Below, piece by piece: positions 26,201-35,773 of a stretch of DNA of 64,000 nucleotides. Source of the DNA: Tetragonia tetragonoides (taxonomy: Eukaryota; Streptophyta; Magnoliopsida; Caryophyllales; Aizoaceae). The notes under the pieces were generated by a model. The model saw only the letters and a list, made by a program, of their open reading frames with translations, ran no database searches and was not told where the DNA came from. The DNA is taken from positions 38,815,501 through 38,879,500 of the forward strand of contig CM076152.1 in assembly GCA_038025085.1 (NCBI GenBank), written 5' to 3'. Both the position numbers and the translations under genes were made by a program. Every line of letters begins with the position of its first letter. Position 1 is the stretch's first letter.

Positions 26201-27028
26201 TGATGCGGGAGCAAGTGTGCAAAGTAAACAGAACAACCAAGGAACTAGCAAGAGAACATCCATTCTTGTTTACATCGAGTTTCTTTGGTGGTTATGCATT
26301 AAATTGGCTCCTATAAAGATAATTACATGGAGTTGCCATACAAGGTCGGGATTAAAGCTCTTATTATATGATCACATTCGTTATCAGGATTCCCGTAATT
26401 TTGACAGCTTCTACACTGGTTCGTATTTTAATCATAACTCACTCATACGACATGAGATCGTGGTGATTCAAAGTTCTGTAGAAAGCTGAAAACGACATCT
26501 AAAACTCCCATGCTTTGAGTTTTCCCATATTGAGAACGTAACGGAGTTGAAAAGGCAATTGAAGTTACAGAGCAAAACTGTTCCAGCGGTTTTGAGCCTT
26601 GGGCGCTAGGTAATCAGTTGTTTAGTTCGATTTTGTTTTGTATTCCCTTAATTAGTTAGAATATGTTTAGGAGAGTAATAATCTGATTGTTATTAGTATT
26701 AGAAGTCCATTAGGTGTTAGGAAAGCTGTTAGTTAGTCCGTTTTACAATTGTAGTCAGTTTCGTAGTTAGTTTCCTATTCGGACTAGGATTAGGATTCCG
26801 AATAGCTTTAGATTTCTTTGTCTATAAATAGGGGAGAGCTTTGCTACTGTAAACTCGTGCTTTGATAATTAATTATTGAATACGTGAGTATTTACCCCTC
26901 AAACTGAGTGATTCAGGTTGAAACCCTTACGAGTGATTCGTGAGTTGTTCTTGAGTGATTCTTGAACAAAATCCCTTTGTGTGATACTATCAAAGGTTAA
27001 TTTCCGTTTTGTTACTTATTTCACATCA
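26201..27028 (+). repeat. Left LTR (sense)
   Basis: It begins TGATGCGGG and probably ends CACATCA at 27028, just before the primer site. It contains a TATA box CTATAAATA at 26822-26830. Confidence 0.85.
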
Positions 27029-27031
27029 ACT

Positions 27032-27043
27032 TGGTATCAGAGC
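27032..27043 (+). promoter_or_regulatory. Primer binding site for initiator tRNA-Met
   Basis: TGGTATCAGAGC directly downstream of the left LTR is the usual plant retrotransposon primer site, complementary to the 3' end of initiator methionine tRNA. Confidence 0.9.
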
Positions 27044-27191
27044 TAAAGGTTTGAGCTTTCTTAAGTTTAAACAACACGGTCCTGAGCATAAACACGACAC
27101 CATAGCGAGCTTTAGAGAAAGATTCTTGCAAGATCCACCCTTTGTTCACGAAGACAGCCAAGAAACCCCCAAGAAACCAACAACCGAAGCT

Positions 27192-27433
27192 ATGGGTGAG
27201 CCCAGCGAACTAGCAAAGTTGTTAACAACCATGGAGGATCTTAGGACGTCTTTCAAATCTCAAGAAGAGCGGATGGCTGCTATGGAAAGAAGAAACCAAG
27301 AAGATAGGGAGAACATGGAGACAAGGATGCGCATAATTCATTGGAGAAACCACAACCGTGACCTCGACTTCGATGAGGAGTTTGAAGACACAAGTGGGAC
27401 TAGAACCAATAACGCTCCTAAACCACGACAAAG
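27192..27433 (+). pseudogene. 5' fragment of a gag-like reading frame
   Basis: From MGEPSELAKLLTTMEDLRTS the frame shows a charged, coiled-coil-like segment (QEERMAAMERRNQEDRENM) followed by an acidic stretch, as at the start of plant Ty3/gypsy gag polyproteins. It is cut by the inverted LTR after about 80 residues. No protease, reverse transcriptase, RNase H or integrase is present. A longer open frame starts at 27009 across the primer site but probably is not the natural start. Confidence 0.6.
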
Positions 27434-28237
27434 GGAAATTAACCTTTGATAGTATCACACAAAGGGATTTTGTTCAAGAATCACTCAAGAACAACTCACG
27501 AATCACTCGTAAGGGTTTCAACCTGAATCACTCAGTTTGAGGGGTAAATACTCACGTATTCAATAACTAATTATCAAAGCACGAGTTTACAGTAGCAAAG
27601 CTCTCCCCTATTTATAGACAAAGAAATCTAAAGCTATTCGGAATCCTAATCCTAGTCCGAATAGGAAACTAACTACGAAACTGACTACAATTGTAAAACG
27701 GACTAACTAACAGCTTTCCTAACACCTAATGGACTTCTAATACTAATAACAATCAGATTATTACTCTCCTAAACATATTCTAACTAATTAAGGGAATACT
27801 AAACGAAATCGAACTAAACAACTGATTACCTAGCGCCCAAGGCTCAAAACCGCTGGAACAGTTTTGCTCTATAACTTCAATTGCCTTTTCAACTCCGTTA
27901 CTTTCTGAATATGGGAAAACTCAAAGCATGGGAGTTTTAGATGTCGTTTCCAGCTTTCTATAGAACTTTGAATCACCACGATCCCATGTCGTATGAGTGA
28001 GTTATGATTAAAATACGAACCAGTGTAGAAGCTGTCAAAATTACGGGAATCCTGATAACGAATGTGATCATATAATAAGAGCTTTAATCCCGACCTTGTA
28101 TGGCAACTCCATGTGATTTCTTTATAGGAGCCAATTTAATGCATAACCACCAAAGAAACTCGATGTAAACAAGAATGGATGTTCTCTTGCTAGTTCCTTG
28201 GTTGTTCTGTTTACTTTGCACACTTGCTCCCGCATCA
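27434..28237 (-). repeat. Right LTR, inverted, lacking its last ~23 bp
   Basis: Reverse complement of 26201-27005, with a TATA box on the minus strand at 27609-27617. Similarity stops at GGTTAATTTCC, so the U5 end and primer site are missing at the inner junction. Confidence 0.9.
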
Positions 28238-28242
28238 GAATG

Positions 28243-29850
28243 GGTCGTCCTTCAAGCAAGGCTTGTTATATGTTCTAATAAGAGAGTGCAAAACCATGTC
28301 AATGATTAAGTTTTGTATCAAATTGTTTCACGGTATGACAGATGAGGGGTGATTTTTATAAAAAACAAAGATCACCCTTAATTTTTTTATAAAAGTCATT
28401 CGTCCCACTGTAAAACAGTTTCATACAAACTTTTGTGAATAATTATTTCATACCCTCAGCCTCATCCCTACGCTGTTATCCTCCCCTCCCTTAATGATTA
28501 GGTGTAGTGACCAGGCCGGGGAGGTGTGACTTACATGTATATAACTAATAAAAACGCAACTAAATTAATACTACAACAAGCTAAGCTAACACATCTTAAT
28601 TAACCCACTTATCCCATCACTCACAAATAGGCATAAACAGAACAAATCCTATGTCTTGACAATCTGAGTATGCATTTAAATTCCGTTACAAATTATCAAT
28701 ACCAATGATTTCCAAGTATACAGAACTCAGTTTTAATTTGCCACTACAGAATAAGAATTATGATGATGTCTGCTATTTTCATTCTCAGAACCTGCCAAAA
28801 TATCAGACATGTTGAACTAGCCAAAATTCTAGCCATAATAAATTGGTAAAATAGTTATCAGTTATCTAGAGCACCATCAAAAATATTGAGACATTTTGTA
28901 GGAAGTTCCTATATGGGAAGCTACATAACAAAATTCCACTTATTATCGATTGGTATTTGGAAAGAAAAAAGAAAAAAAAGAAAAGAAAAAAGAGGTGTTA
29001 TGTGCACTTTCATTATGAGTATATTTAGAAACTCATTTGATAATTGGCACAAATATTTAAAGTAAAAAAGTTAAAGCACTAATATAATTAGAGCTGTCAA
29101 ATAGGTCGTATTGGGTCATGTTGGGTCGTGTCGTGTTTGGTTGGGGATAAATCTCAAAATACACAAATTTAATATGAAATTGATGATAATTAAATTTTGA
29201 GACACATTGGTGTAATCGGGTCTGATTCCGTTTATTCGTATTCGTGTTTATCTCACAATTTTTGGGTTGTCTTCGTGTTGTATTATCGTGTCAAACATTG
29301 ACAGCTCTAAATAATAAACCCCAAAAAAATTCGAAAACCCAAAAAAAAATCCAAAAACTCAAGAAACGAAATCCTAGGTCAAGATTGGATCAAATTGAGG
29401 CAGGCTGAACCTTAAAAAGACATGATTCGACCTTAAATCAATGGGAAAATTGCAAAAAAAAAAATTAAAAAATTGGGAGGCGCGTGCGTTTCACACGCCA
29501 ACGATTCGGCGCGTGAACCACACACGCTTGCTCAGGATTAGGCAGCCTCTTAATCCAGATACTGGGAAAAGTTTGCGTAGCCTTGTAGGCTTTTTGTAAT
29601 ACCATTAATTTATCATAAAAAAGCTACCGTTGGATCAGATGGTTCACATCCGACAGGTGATAGCAGGTAACACACATGCTCTTATCTCCCTCTCTCTAGT
29701 CTCTACTTTATTACTATTACATCTAAATTGCCCAATAACAAGGAAGCATATATTGATGATAACTTCCATGATAATTCAACATTGATACTCCATTTCAAAC
29801 GCACATTCAATTACATACGGGATTAAAATATGTGACTACATTGCTAATGA
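28243..29850. other. Intergenic with small repeats
   Basis: No gene recognised. It contains a probable MITE (29089-29309) and a GC-rich stretch with GGCGCGTG/CACACGCC dyads at 29458-29535. Confidence 0.55.
29089..29309. repeat. hAT-like MITE
   Basis: About 221 bp with terminal inverted repeats TAGAGCTGTCAA and TTGACAGCTCTA. The flanking 8-mers are only partly alike, so the target duplication is not convincing. Confidence 0.55.
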
Positions 29851-30000
29851 ATGGGAATGAACCAAGACCCAAGAAGGTTCAATTTCCATCATTTAGGTTT
29901 CCATTCCATCCCCCACCCCACTACCCCTATTTATATGTCTAAATGTCCTACAAGTTATTTTGCTCCTCATTCTCTCTCTCAAGCACATACACTCCTAAAA

Positions 30001-31026
30001 ATGTATACCGTAGCATCTTCTTTCTCATTTGCACCCACTCCCTCCTTTTCTTCGTTAACCCAAAAACAACGAAAAACATCCCCCAAAATGTTATCATTTC
30101 CCGTAAGTAAATTTAATCTGAAACCCCTGCTTTCATCTAATCATCAAAACAGTACCCCAACCCCCATCGAAGATAATTCCAAGGAAATAGTTGCTAAACT
30201 CCTCGAAAAAACAACTGTCTCGGGCCATGAACTTCTCAAAGAAACGGTCGCTTTCACCCTCGATCATTCCTTCAAAGACTTCTCTTTGGAGGGCCTTGAG
30301 TTGCTGGTTGAAATTTCTGATGGTAATTATAAAGTGGGTTTTGCATGTTTGAGAGCTTTCATCCGTATATGTACCGGAGATAATCTGGGTAATAAATTTT
30401 GGATGGAGCTTAGAGCTTCTTATTACCATGGTCAAAAGCCGTCGGTTCATAAGTGGGATGTTGTTGTTAGTGGTGGTGGTGGTGGTGGTGGTGGGGATGG
30501 AGGTGGTGGTGACGGTGGTGGTGGTGGGGATGGAGGTGGTGGTGACAGTGGTGGTGGTGGGGATGGAGGTGGTGGTGGTGGTGGTGACGTTGACAACTCT
30601 TGTTTTAATCAAACTAACATTACTAATCATTTTTATTGTGAGTTAGTATTACACAATACTTACTCATCAAACCAGCAAAGTACTCATCTTCTTCATCCCC
30701 AACACCACCCAAAAAAAGATGAGGACACATTTGAAGTCTTTGTACAATGGCTTTACGATTATGTTCATAACGGTCATTTCGTTTTGTTTCAGGATAGTCT
30801 TGGAGATTGTGTGGATCAATGACCTTTCAAGTGGATCATTAGTGGTCTAAAGTACGTGATTGTTCATATGGGTAAGAAAGAAACTGATCCGGACCTTTTG
30901 ATGAACACAAGATTCAATATCCGCAAAGCTGGCGGGGTTTTTCATTTTTTGTTCGGTATCGAAGTGAAGCAGAGATATGACCCTTTAAACGGTTTTGTTT
31001 CTCCTTTGCACCCAAATCAGTATTAG
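30001..31026 (+). pseudogene. Glycine-rich unknown protein gene with one in-frame TGA
   Basis: A TATA-like TATTTATATG at 29929 precedes a start at 30001 (MYTVASSFSFAPTPSF, Ser-rich, possibly a targeting peptide). The frame continues through SGHELLKETVAF and GFACLRAFIRICTG, then a block of about 45 residues almost all Gly with periodic Asp (30465-30590), then DTFEVFVQWLYDYVHNGHFVLF. A TGA at 30820-30822 interrupts it. The same frame stays open to TAG at 31024, and this downstream part (FKWIISGLKYVI, FHFLFGIEVKQRYDPLNG) matches the minus-strand relative at 32077-32650. The TGA is therefore probably a nonsense mutation in a once longer protein of about 340 residues. I do not recognise the family and assign no function. 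Confidence 0.6.
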
Positions 31027-31330
31027 CTCCCTCATTTTCTTCATTATCCCAAAAACCACCAATAACCTTCCCCAAAACATTGTCCTTTCCAGTAAAGAAA
31101 ATTCATCTCAAACATAACCCCTAACCTTCTCCAAAAATCTATGGTATCCAGCGGTGAACTTCTCCAAAAATTTGTGGCTTCCACCCTTGACATTCATTCA
31201 AAGATTTCTCGTTGGAGAGTCTTGAACTACCTGTTGAGGTTTGTGATGGTTTGCCAAAACTTGGATTTGCATGTTTAAGGGCTCTCCTTCGTTTATTTAC
31301 AGTAGAGGTTGAGTTTACTTTGAAGTCTTC
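31027..31330 (+). pseudogene. Degenerate tandem copy of the 5' part of the glycine-rich gene
   Basis: Parallel to about 30045-30370, with matching blocks for the targeting region, GAACTTCTC and TTTGCATGTTTnAGnGCT, but with frameshifts and deletions. It is clearly non-coding. Confidence 0.75.
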
Positions 31331-31430
31331 AATTTCTAAGCCTTGAAGTCTTCCGTTTCTGAGTTACGTTAGGTTAGATTTATATTACGTGAGGTTATTT
31401 GAGGTTACGTGAGGGTATCAACTGTAAGAA

Positions 31431-31947
31431 TTTTCTCATTTGCGCCGTCATCGTTATTTTTGGGTGGTGGTGTTGGGCGGGTTGAAAAATAAGGTTTGAT
31501 AAGAGGGGTTTTTGTGTTTGGTGAGTGACTTAAATGAAGTTATTTTCTTTGGAAAATTACTTCTCATATGCGCTGTCATCGTCATTTTAAGGTGGTGGTG
31601 TTGGGCGGGCTGAAAAAGAAAGTTTGATAAGATAGGGTTTTGTGTTTGGTGAGTGACCTAAATGAAGTTATTTTATTTGGAAAATTACTTCTCATATGCG
31701 CTGTCATCGTCATTTTCTGGTGGTGGTGTTGGGCGGGTTGAAAAAGAAGGTTTTTAGGGTGTTATGTGTTTGGAAAGAATGAAAATGTGAGTGACTCAAA
31801 TGAAGTTATTTTGCACCGTCATCGTCATTTTCGGGTGGTGGTGTTGGGCGAGATGAAAAAGAATGTTTGATAAGAGGAGGTTTTGTGTTTAGAAATGATG
31901 AAAATGTGAGTGGCTCAAATGAAGTTATTTTCTTTGGAAAATTATAT
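31431..31947. repeat. Tandem repeat, four units of ~124-135 bp
   Basis: Units start at about 31431, 31561, 31689 and 31813. Each has GTCATCGTCATTTT, GGTGGTGGTGTTGGGCGGG and AAATGAAGTTATTTT. A fifth copy at 32583-33020 is split by a MITE. On the minus strand the unit encodes the Thr/Arg/Pro and Glu-Asn-Asp segment seen in the relative at 32416-32650, so it arose from gene sequence. Confidence 0.88.
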
Positions 31948-32076
31948 GGAAGAGGCGATGAAAAGGGTAGAGTTTTTTTGTTGCTGGGAAAGAGGAAAGA
32001 GAAGAACGAAAAATGGCAGTAGATAACATTGACGACATTTTAGCTTGAAAAAGAGAAAAATGTGAGAGCGTTAGTG

Positions 32077-32650
32077 TTACCCTACCAAGCCCATATATAT
32101 AGGGAAATGGATGGCGGATACCGGAACCATGAAATTAATTTCAGTTGATGGGTTGGTGGTAGTAATACCACCACTGTCACCACCCTCACCATCATCACCA
32201 CCCCCACCAAAACCACGACCACCACCAAAACGACCACCAGCAGCAGCAGGAGGAAGTAGCACCTCCTTATGCAACACACCCCAACCAGCATTGTCGTCCG
32301 AGTCATCTATTAGCGGGTCCGAGCCGTTTAACGGGTCGAAATCACCCTGCTGCTCCAACTCTACACCGAACAGTACCCTTAAAGCCCCCAACTTTGCCTA
32401 TATCGAGCCTAGCCTTCAACCAAAAGTCACATCTTTTTTGCTAAAATAAAGTATGTAGAACCTTAGAGTATCAAGAAACCATTTAATGGAACCTTCCGTA
32501 CAATCAGCGAGAATGTCAAGAAATAGCATAAATTGACCGATTAAACCATTACGATAGATCCACCGTAAGAACTTGTCATATGCGTCGTCATCGTGATCAT
32601 TTTCTGGTAGTGGTGGTGTTGGGCGGGTTGAAAAAGAAGCTGTTTGATAA
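32077..32650 (-). pseudogene. Minus-strand relative of the glycine-rich gene, broken
   Basis: Two minus-strand frames align with the end of the gene at 30001-31026. The first contains DAYDKFLRWIYRNGLIGQF and SIKWFLDTLRFYI. The second, after stops near 32410, contains LGALRVLFGVELEQQ, DFDPLNG and a Gly-rich tail with GGGRGFGGGGDDGEGG. The open frame extending past 32650 reads into a MITE and is not gene sequence. Orientation is opposite to the 30001 copy, making an inverted family cluster. Function unknown. Confidence 0.6.
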
Positions 32651-32654
32651 CAAG

Positions 32655-32978
32655 CAGTGACAGAGCCAAGATTTTTTATTGGGGGCCAAATCTTATTTAA
32701 GGAGTTGGTCATAAAAAAGTGTAGAACAAAAGCCAGAAAGAGTAAAACTCATAAAGAACAAGGGGAAAAAAACCAAAAAAGAGTAAAAAATGTGACTAAA
32801 GGGACTGGATCCTGTGACTAGTTGACCACAAGAGGAGTAACAAACGCCTTCACCAAGTATCTTCGTGCCAGCTGAGCTATTTATGTTTAGTGTATCTATG
32901 GCACATCACATTTTATTTATTGACTTTCTGAGTCATGGGGATCACAGCCTCCACTGCACTGGTCCCCTAGCTCCGCCC
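32655..32978. repeat. MULE-like MITE inside a tandem-repeat unit
   Basis: 324 bp flanked by the exact 11-bp direct repeat TTGATAACAAG (32644-32654 and 32979-32989). Its ends are imperfect inverted copies (GACAGAGCCAAG; from the other side GGGCGGAGCTAGG), a motif common in small plant MULE-type elements. Neighbouring repeat units show the pre-insertion sequence. Confidence 0.82.
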
Positions 32979-33165
32979 TTGATAACAAGGGGTTTTGGGT
33001 TTGAAAATCTTAGTGATTCAAATGAAGTTGTTTTCTTAATTGAAAAGTTAGGAAGAGATGATGAAATGGGACGGGGTTTCATGAGGAGTGTTTTTTTGTT
33101 GGTTGGGAAAGAGGAAAGAGAAAACGGAAAATGACAGTAGATAATATTGACGATATTTTGGCTAA

Positions 33166-34175
33166 TTAAAAGATCATCCAGCAAACAGATCATAAAAAGA
33201 TGGAAATAAGAGTAAAGAAATAATGTTAAATAAAAAAAATAAAATAAAAAGGACAAAATGTTTGTATGCAACAAGGAGAATAAGGAAAAAGAGACAAAAC
33301 AACAGAATAAATAACAAATTCAAAAACAACAATATAATAGAGATATAATTAATTTTAAAAATCCATCTTTCTTATAAAGATACTCTACTGTATATGAATA
33401 ATAGTATATATATGGTCCTATCTTATCATTTATGAATAATAATACATATATGTCTTGTAGATTTATTACCATATTAGCTAGCATATCAATTAGTATTGTC
33501 TTTCGCTAATTAAGAGAAATGGTATAGAGTGGAAACGTGGAGAAAGGAATGTTTGTTCGTGTTTTTTTTAGTTTTGTACACATAAAAGGCAACGTAATTA
33601 ACGGTCAAATATTGATACTCCATTTTAATACGGGTAACTAAATCATTATCAATCTTCTCAAAAAAAAACAAAAAACTAAATCATTATCAAATGCGTTTTT
33701 GGATATACTCGGTATATATGTGTAACACTATCCTCTCCTAGAGATCAAAAGTAACACTACTCTGTATCTCTATTTTGTAATGTTACAAACCTCTATTTGT
33801 AGTCCTACAAACTTATAAGAGGGTATTTACATGTCTCACATCATAGCATATAAACCAGGTTTTTACAGAAGATTTTTACAATAGATTTTTACCCTCACAA
33901 ATCCATAAAAACCTTGTATTGGTGATACTCTAAATAGATATTCAATTAAGTAATATATTTACAAAGAAGATAACAGAGCGACATATCAATTGGCTAATTT
34001 CAGCCACCAATAGTACACGATTACGCATTTTTCGGAACCCCTAATAAGAATCTATCTCAATTACTCTACAAGTACTTACTAAAAGAGACCCCTCTCGGGT
34101 GACTCTTAGACTTTAGTCTCCTTCCTTATTTTCTTTACCTTACACAAACAAACGAATTAGTAAAATACTAGAATA
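33166..34175. other. Intergenic, AT-rich, no gene seen
   Basis: Only short frames are found. The segment at 33078-33165 repeats 31960-32050 (AGGAAAGAGAA then CAGTAGATAA), another part of the local duplication. Confidence 0.55.
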
Positions 34176-34368
34176 GGAACCGGAGTTATCCGAGTTCGGA
34201 TTCTCTAGAGTTCTTGTGGAGTTGTTTTTTACTCTTTATTTCTCTCCTCTAACTATTTATTATAGAGATATTTTATTTGAATAATAAATAGTTAGAAGAA
34301 AGAGATAGAGAGTAAAAAAGAACTTTACAAGAACTCTAGAGAATCCGAACTCGGATAACTCCGGTTCC
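34176..34368. repeat. Foldback (hairpin) MITE upstream of the SNARE gene
   Basis: Arms of about 85-90 bp are in inverted orientation: the outer 41 bases pair perfectly (starting GGAACCGGAGTTATCCGAG), then a few mismatches occur, around a short AT loop near 34262-34280. It lies roughly 230-420 bp upstream of the first exon end of the SYP5-type gene. I could not assign a target duplication. Confidence 0.85.
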
Positions 34369-34594
34369 AAACACGAGTTATCCACGTAGAGGGGTATAAG
34401 TGTACAAGTACCAAGTATTTTGCTTTAATCATATAGTCACACGACGACAACGCAGAAACAACTACCCTCCATAAACACGAAATTCCCCTTGTTCCTTCGG
34501 ACCCTATTTTTCTCTCTCCTACTTTTGGCTCCCCGCCCTGGAATTTTTTGCAAGAACCCCTTCAGTCCCCTTCAAATTCATCCGTCAAACACAG

Positions 34595-35768
34595 GTAATT
34601 TGTTGATTAATTGCTCTCAATTTCTCATCCCTGTTTGTGTAATTTATAATTTGTTGTTTTAAATTGAAGTAATAAATACTGCTGTGTTTTTCAATGCCCC
34701 TTTTTGATTGCAATTGGCAATGCAATTATCGAAGATAATTTGAATTCTGATGTAGATGTAGGAAGAATCTATGTGAATTGTGAATTGGTTTTGTTTACAT
34801 TGTTAAGTTTTGGGTTTTTCTTAAAAACCCCAATTTTAGGAAATTATGATAAGTTGTAACCATGTAGAGTATGTTTTATTTTTCCCTTTTTTGTTTTAGT
34901 TTTAGTAGGTTTGAGCTGGGTGTAGATCAAGATAGTGGATCATAGCATAGGCTTGTGAAGAGTGAGCTTTTGAATTATACATAGATGCCCAGACCCAAGT
35001 TTATTGTTGATACTTAATTTTGGTCTTGGTGGTGTTTATGATGTTATTGCTAGATTCACTGAGACAATGAACATATAGCTGAAGTATGTTGTAATCCTCT
35101 TCTGTACCGACTTTGTCTCTGGCCCTTGATCACTTGAGTAGCATATGACGTGTGGATACTTCAAATTAGACTAGAAAACTGGCTATACTTATAGGACATA
35201 GCTAAGTTGGATCACAACCAACATGATCACCAAGCTGGAGAGCTGAAGTACAAGTAACCTTGATGACTCCTGCAGATTTCTGTGGGATAATTAGTTGGAA
35301 GTTTCCTAAACATCAACTCTAGGTTCGAGAATGTGGGTTTCTTTTCTTTTTCCTTTTACTGGCAGCATTCGGTAAAAATTGTAGAACTTATCCATATTCA
35401 TGTTGGGTAATGTCTACTGATGTGGGTTCAGTTCTGCCCTTTCTATCTTGACGTTGTTGATTGTTTTAGAATTTTGTGAAGTTTTGTCTAAATATCCTGT
35501 TCTTCCATGTGATATTGTTGTCACAAATTGCTTTGCTTTGATCTTTGATGGGGATGATAGTGGTGAAATTATCACCTTTAGCATGATTGTCATTATATTT
35601 TGTTGGGCTTCTCATTCTGATTATGACCCCTTTGAGATTTGAGATTGTGGGTGTCGTTTCAAGTCTCAAGGATCTCAGCATATAAGTTCCTTCAAACTGT
35701 AATTGCCTTTCAATAATTAAAGTTTTTGAGCTTCAAATTTCGTAAAATAGTTTTTTTTGGGCTTGCAG
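34595..35768 (+). other. Intron in the 5' UTR of the SYP5-type gene (inferred)
   Basis: An untranslated exon ends CACAG|GTAATTTG at 34594 and the coding exon opens after TTGCAG at 35768, five bases before the start codon. Such leader introns are common in plant housekeeping genes. The transcription start is not determined. Confidence 0.65.
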
Positions 35769-35773
35769 CTGAA

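Larger units (their letters stand above)
26201..28237. mobile_element. Inverted-LTR retroelement: LTR, PBS, gag start, inverted LTR
   Basis: The left LTR (26201 to about 27028) starts TGATGCGGGAGC. The right arm (27434-28237) is its reverse complement, ending GCTCCCGCATCA. Both outer termini are therefore U3 ends, and the unit is flanked by the direct repeat GAATG (26196-26200 and 28238-28242). A perfect 5-bp duplication means the whole inverted structure integrated in one event. Between the arms are the tRNA-Met primer site and the start of a gag-like frame only. By eye about ten differences separate the arms over 805 bp, so the element is fairly young. Confidence 0.93.

Noticed and set aside
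30133..30646. Thr-rich and Val-rich frames opposite or shifted to the glycine-rich gene
   Set aside because: They are shadows of the GGT repeat in other frames.
31431..31947. CRISPR array
   Set aside because: The whole ~125-bp unit is repeated without unique spacers, in a plant nuclear context.
32416..32712. Start of the minus-strand frame MTNSLNKIWPPIK
   Set aside because: This part is MITE sequence inserted at 32655-32978, not gene sequence.
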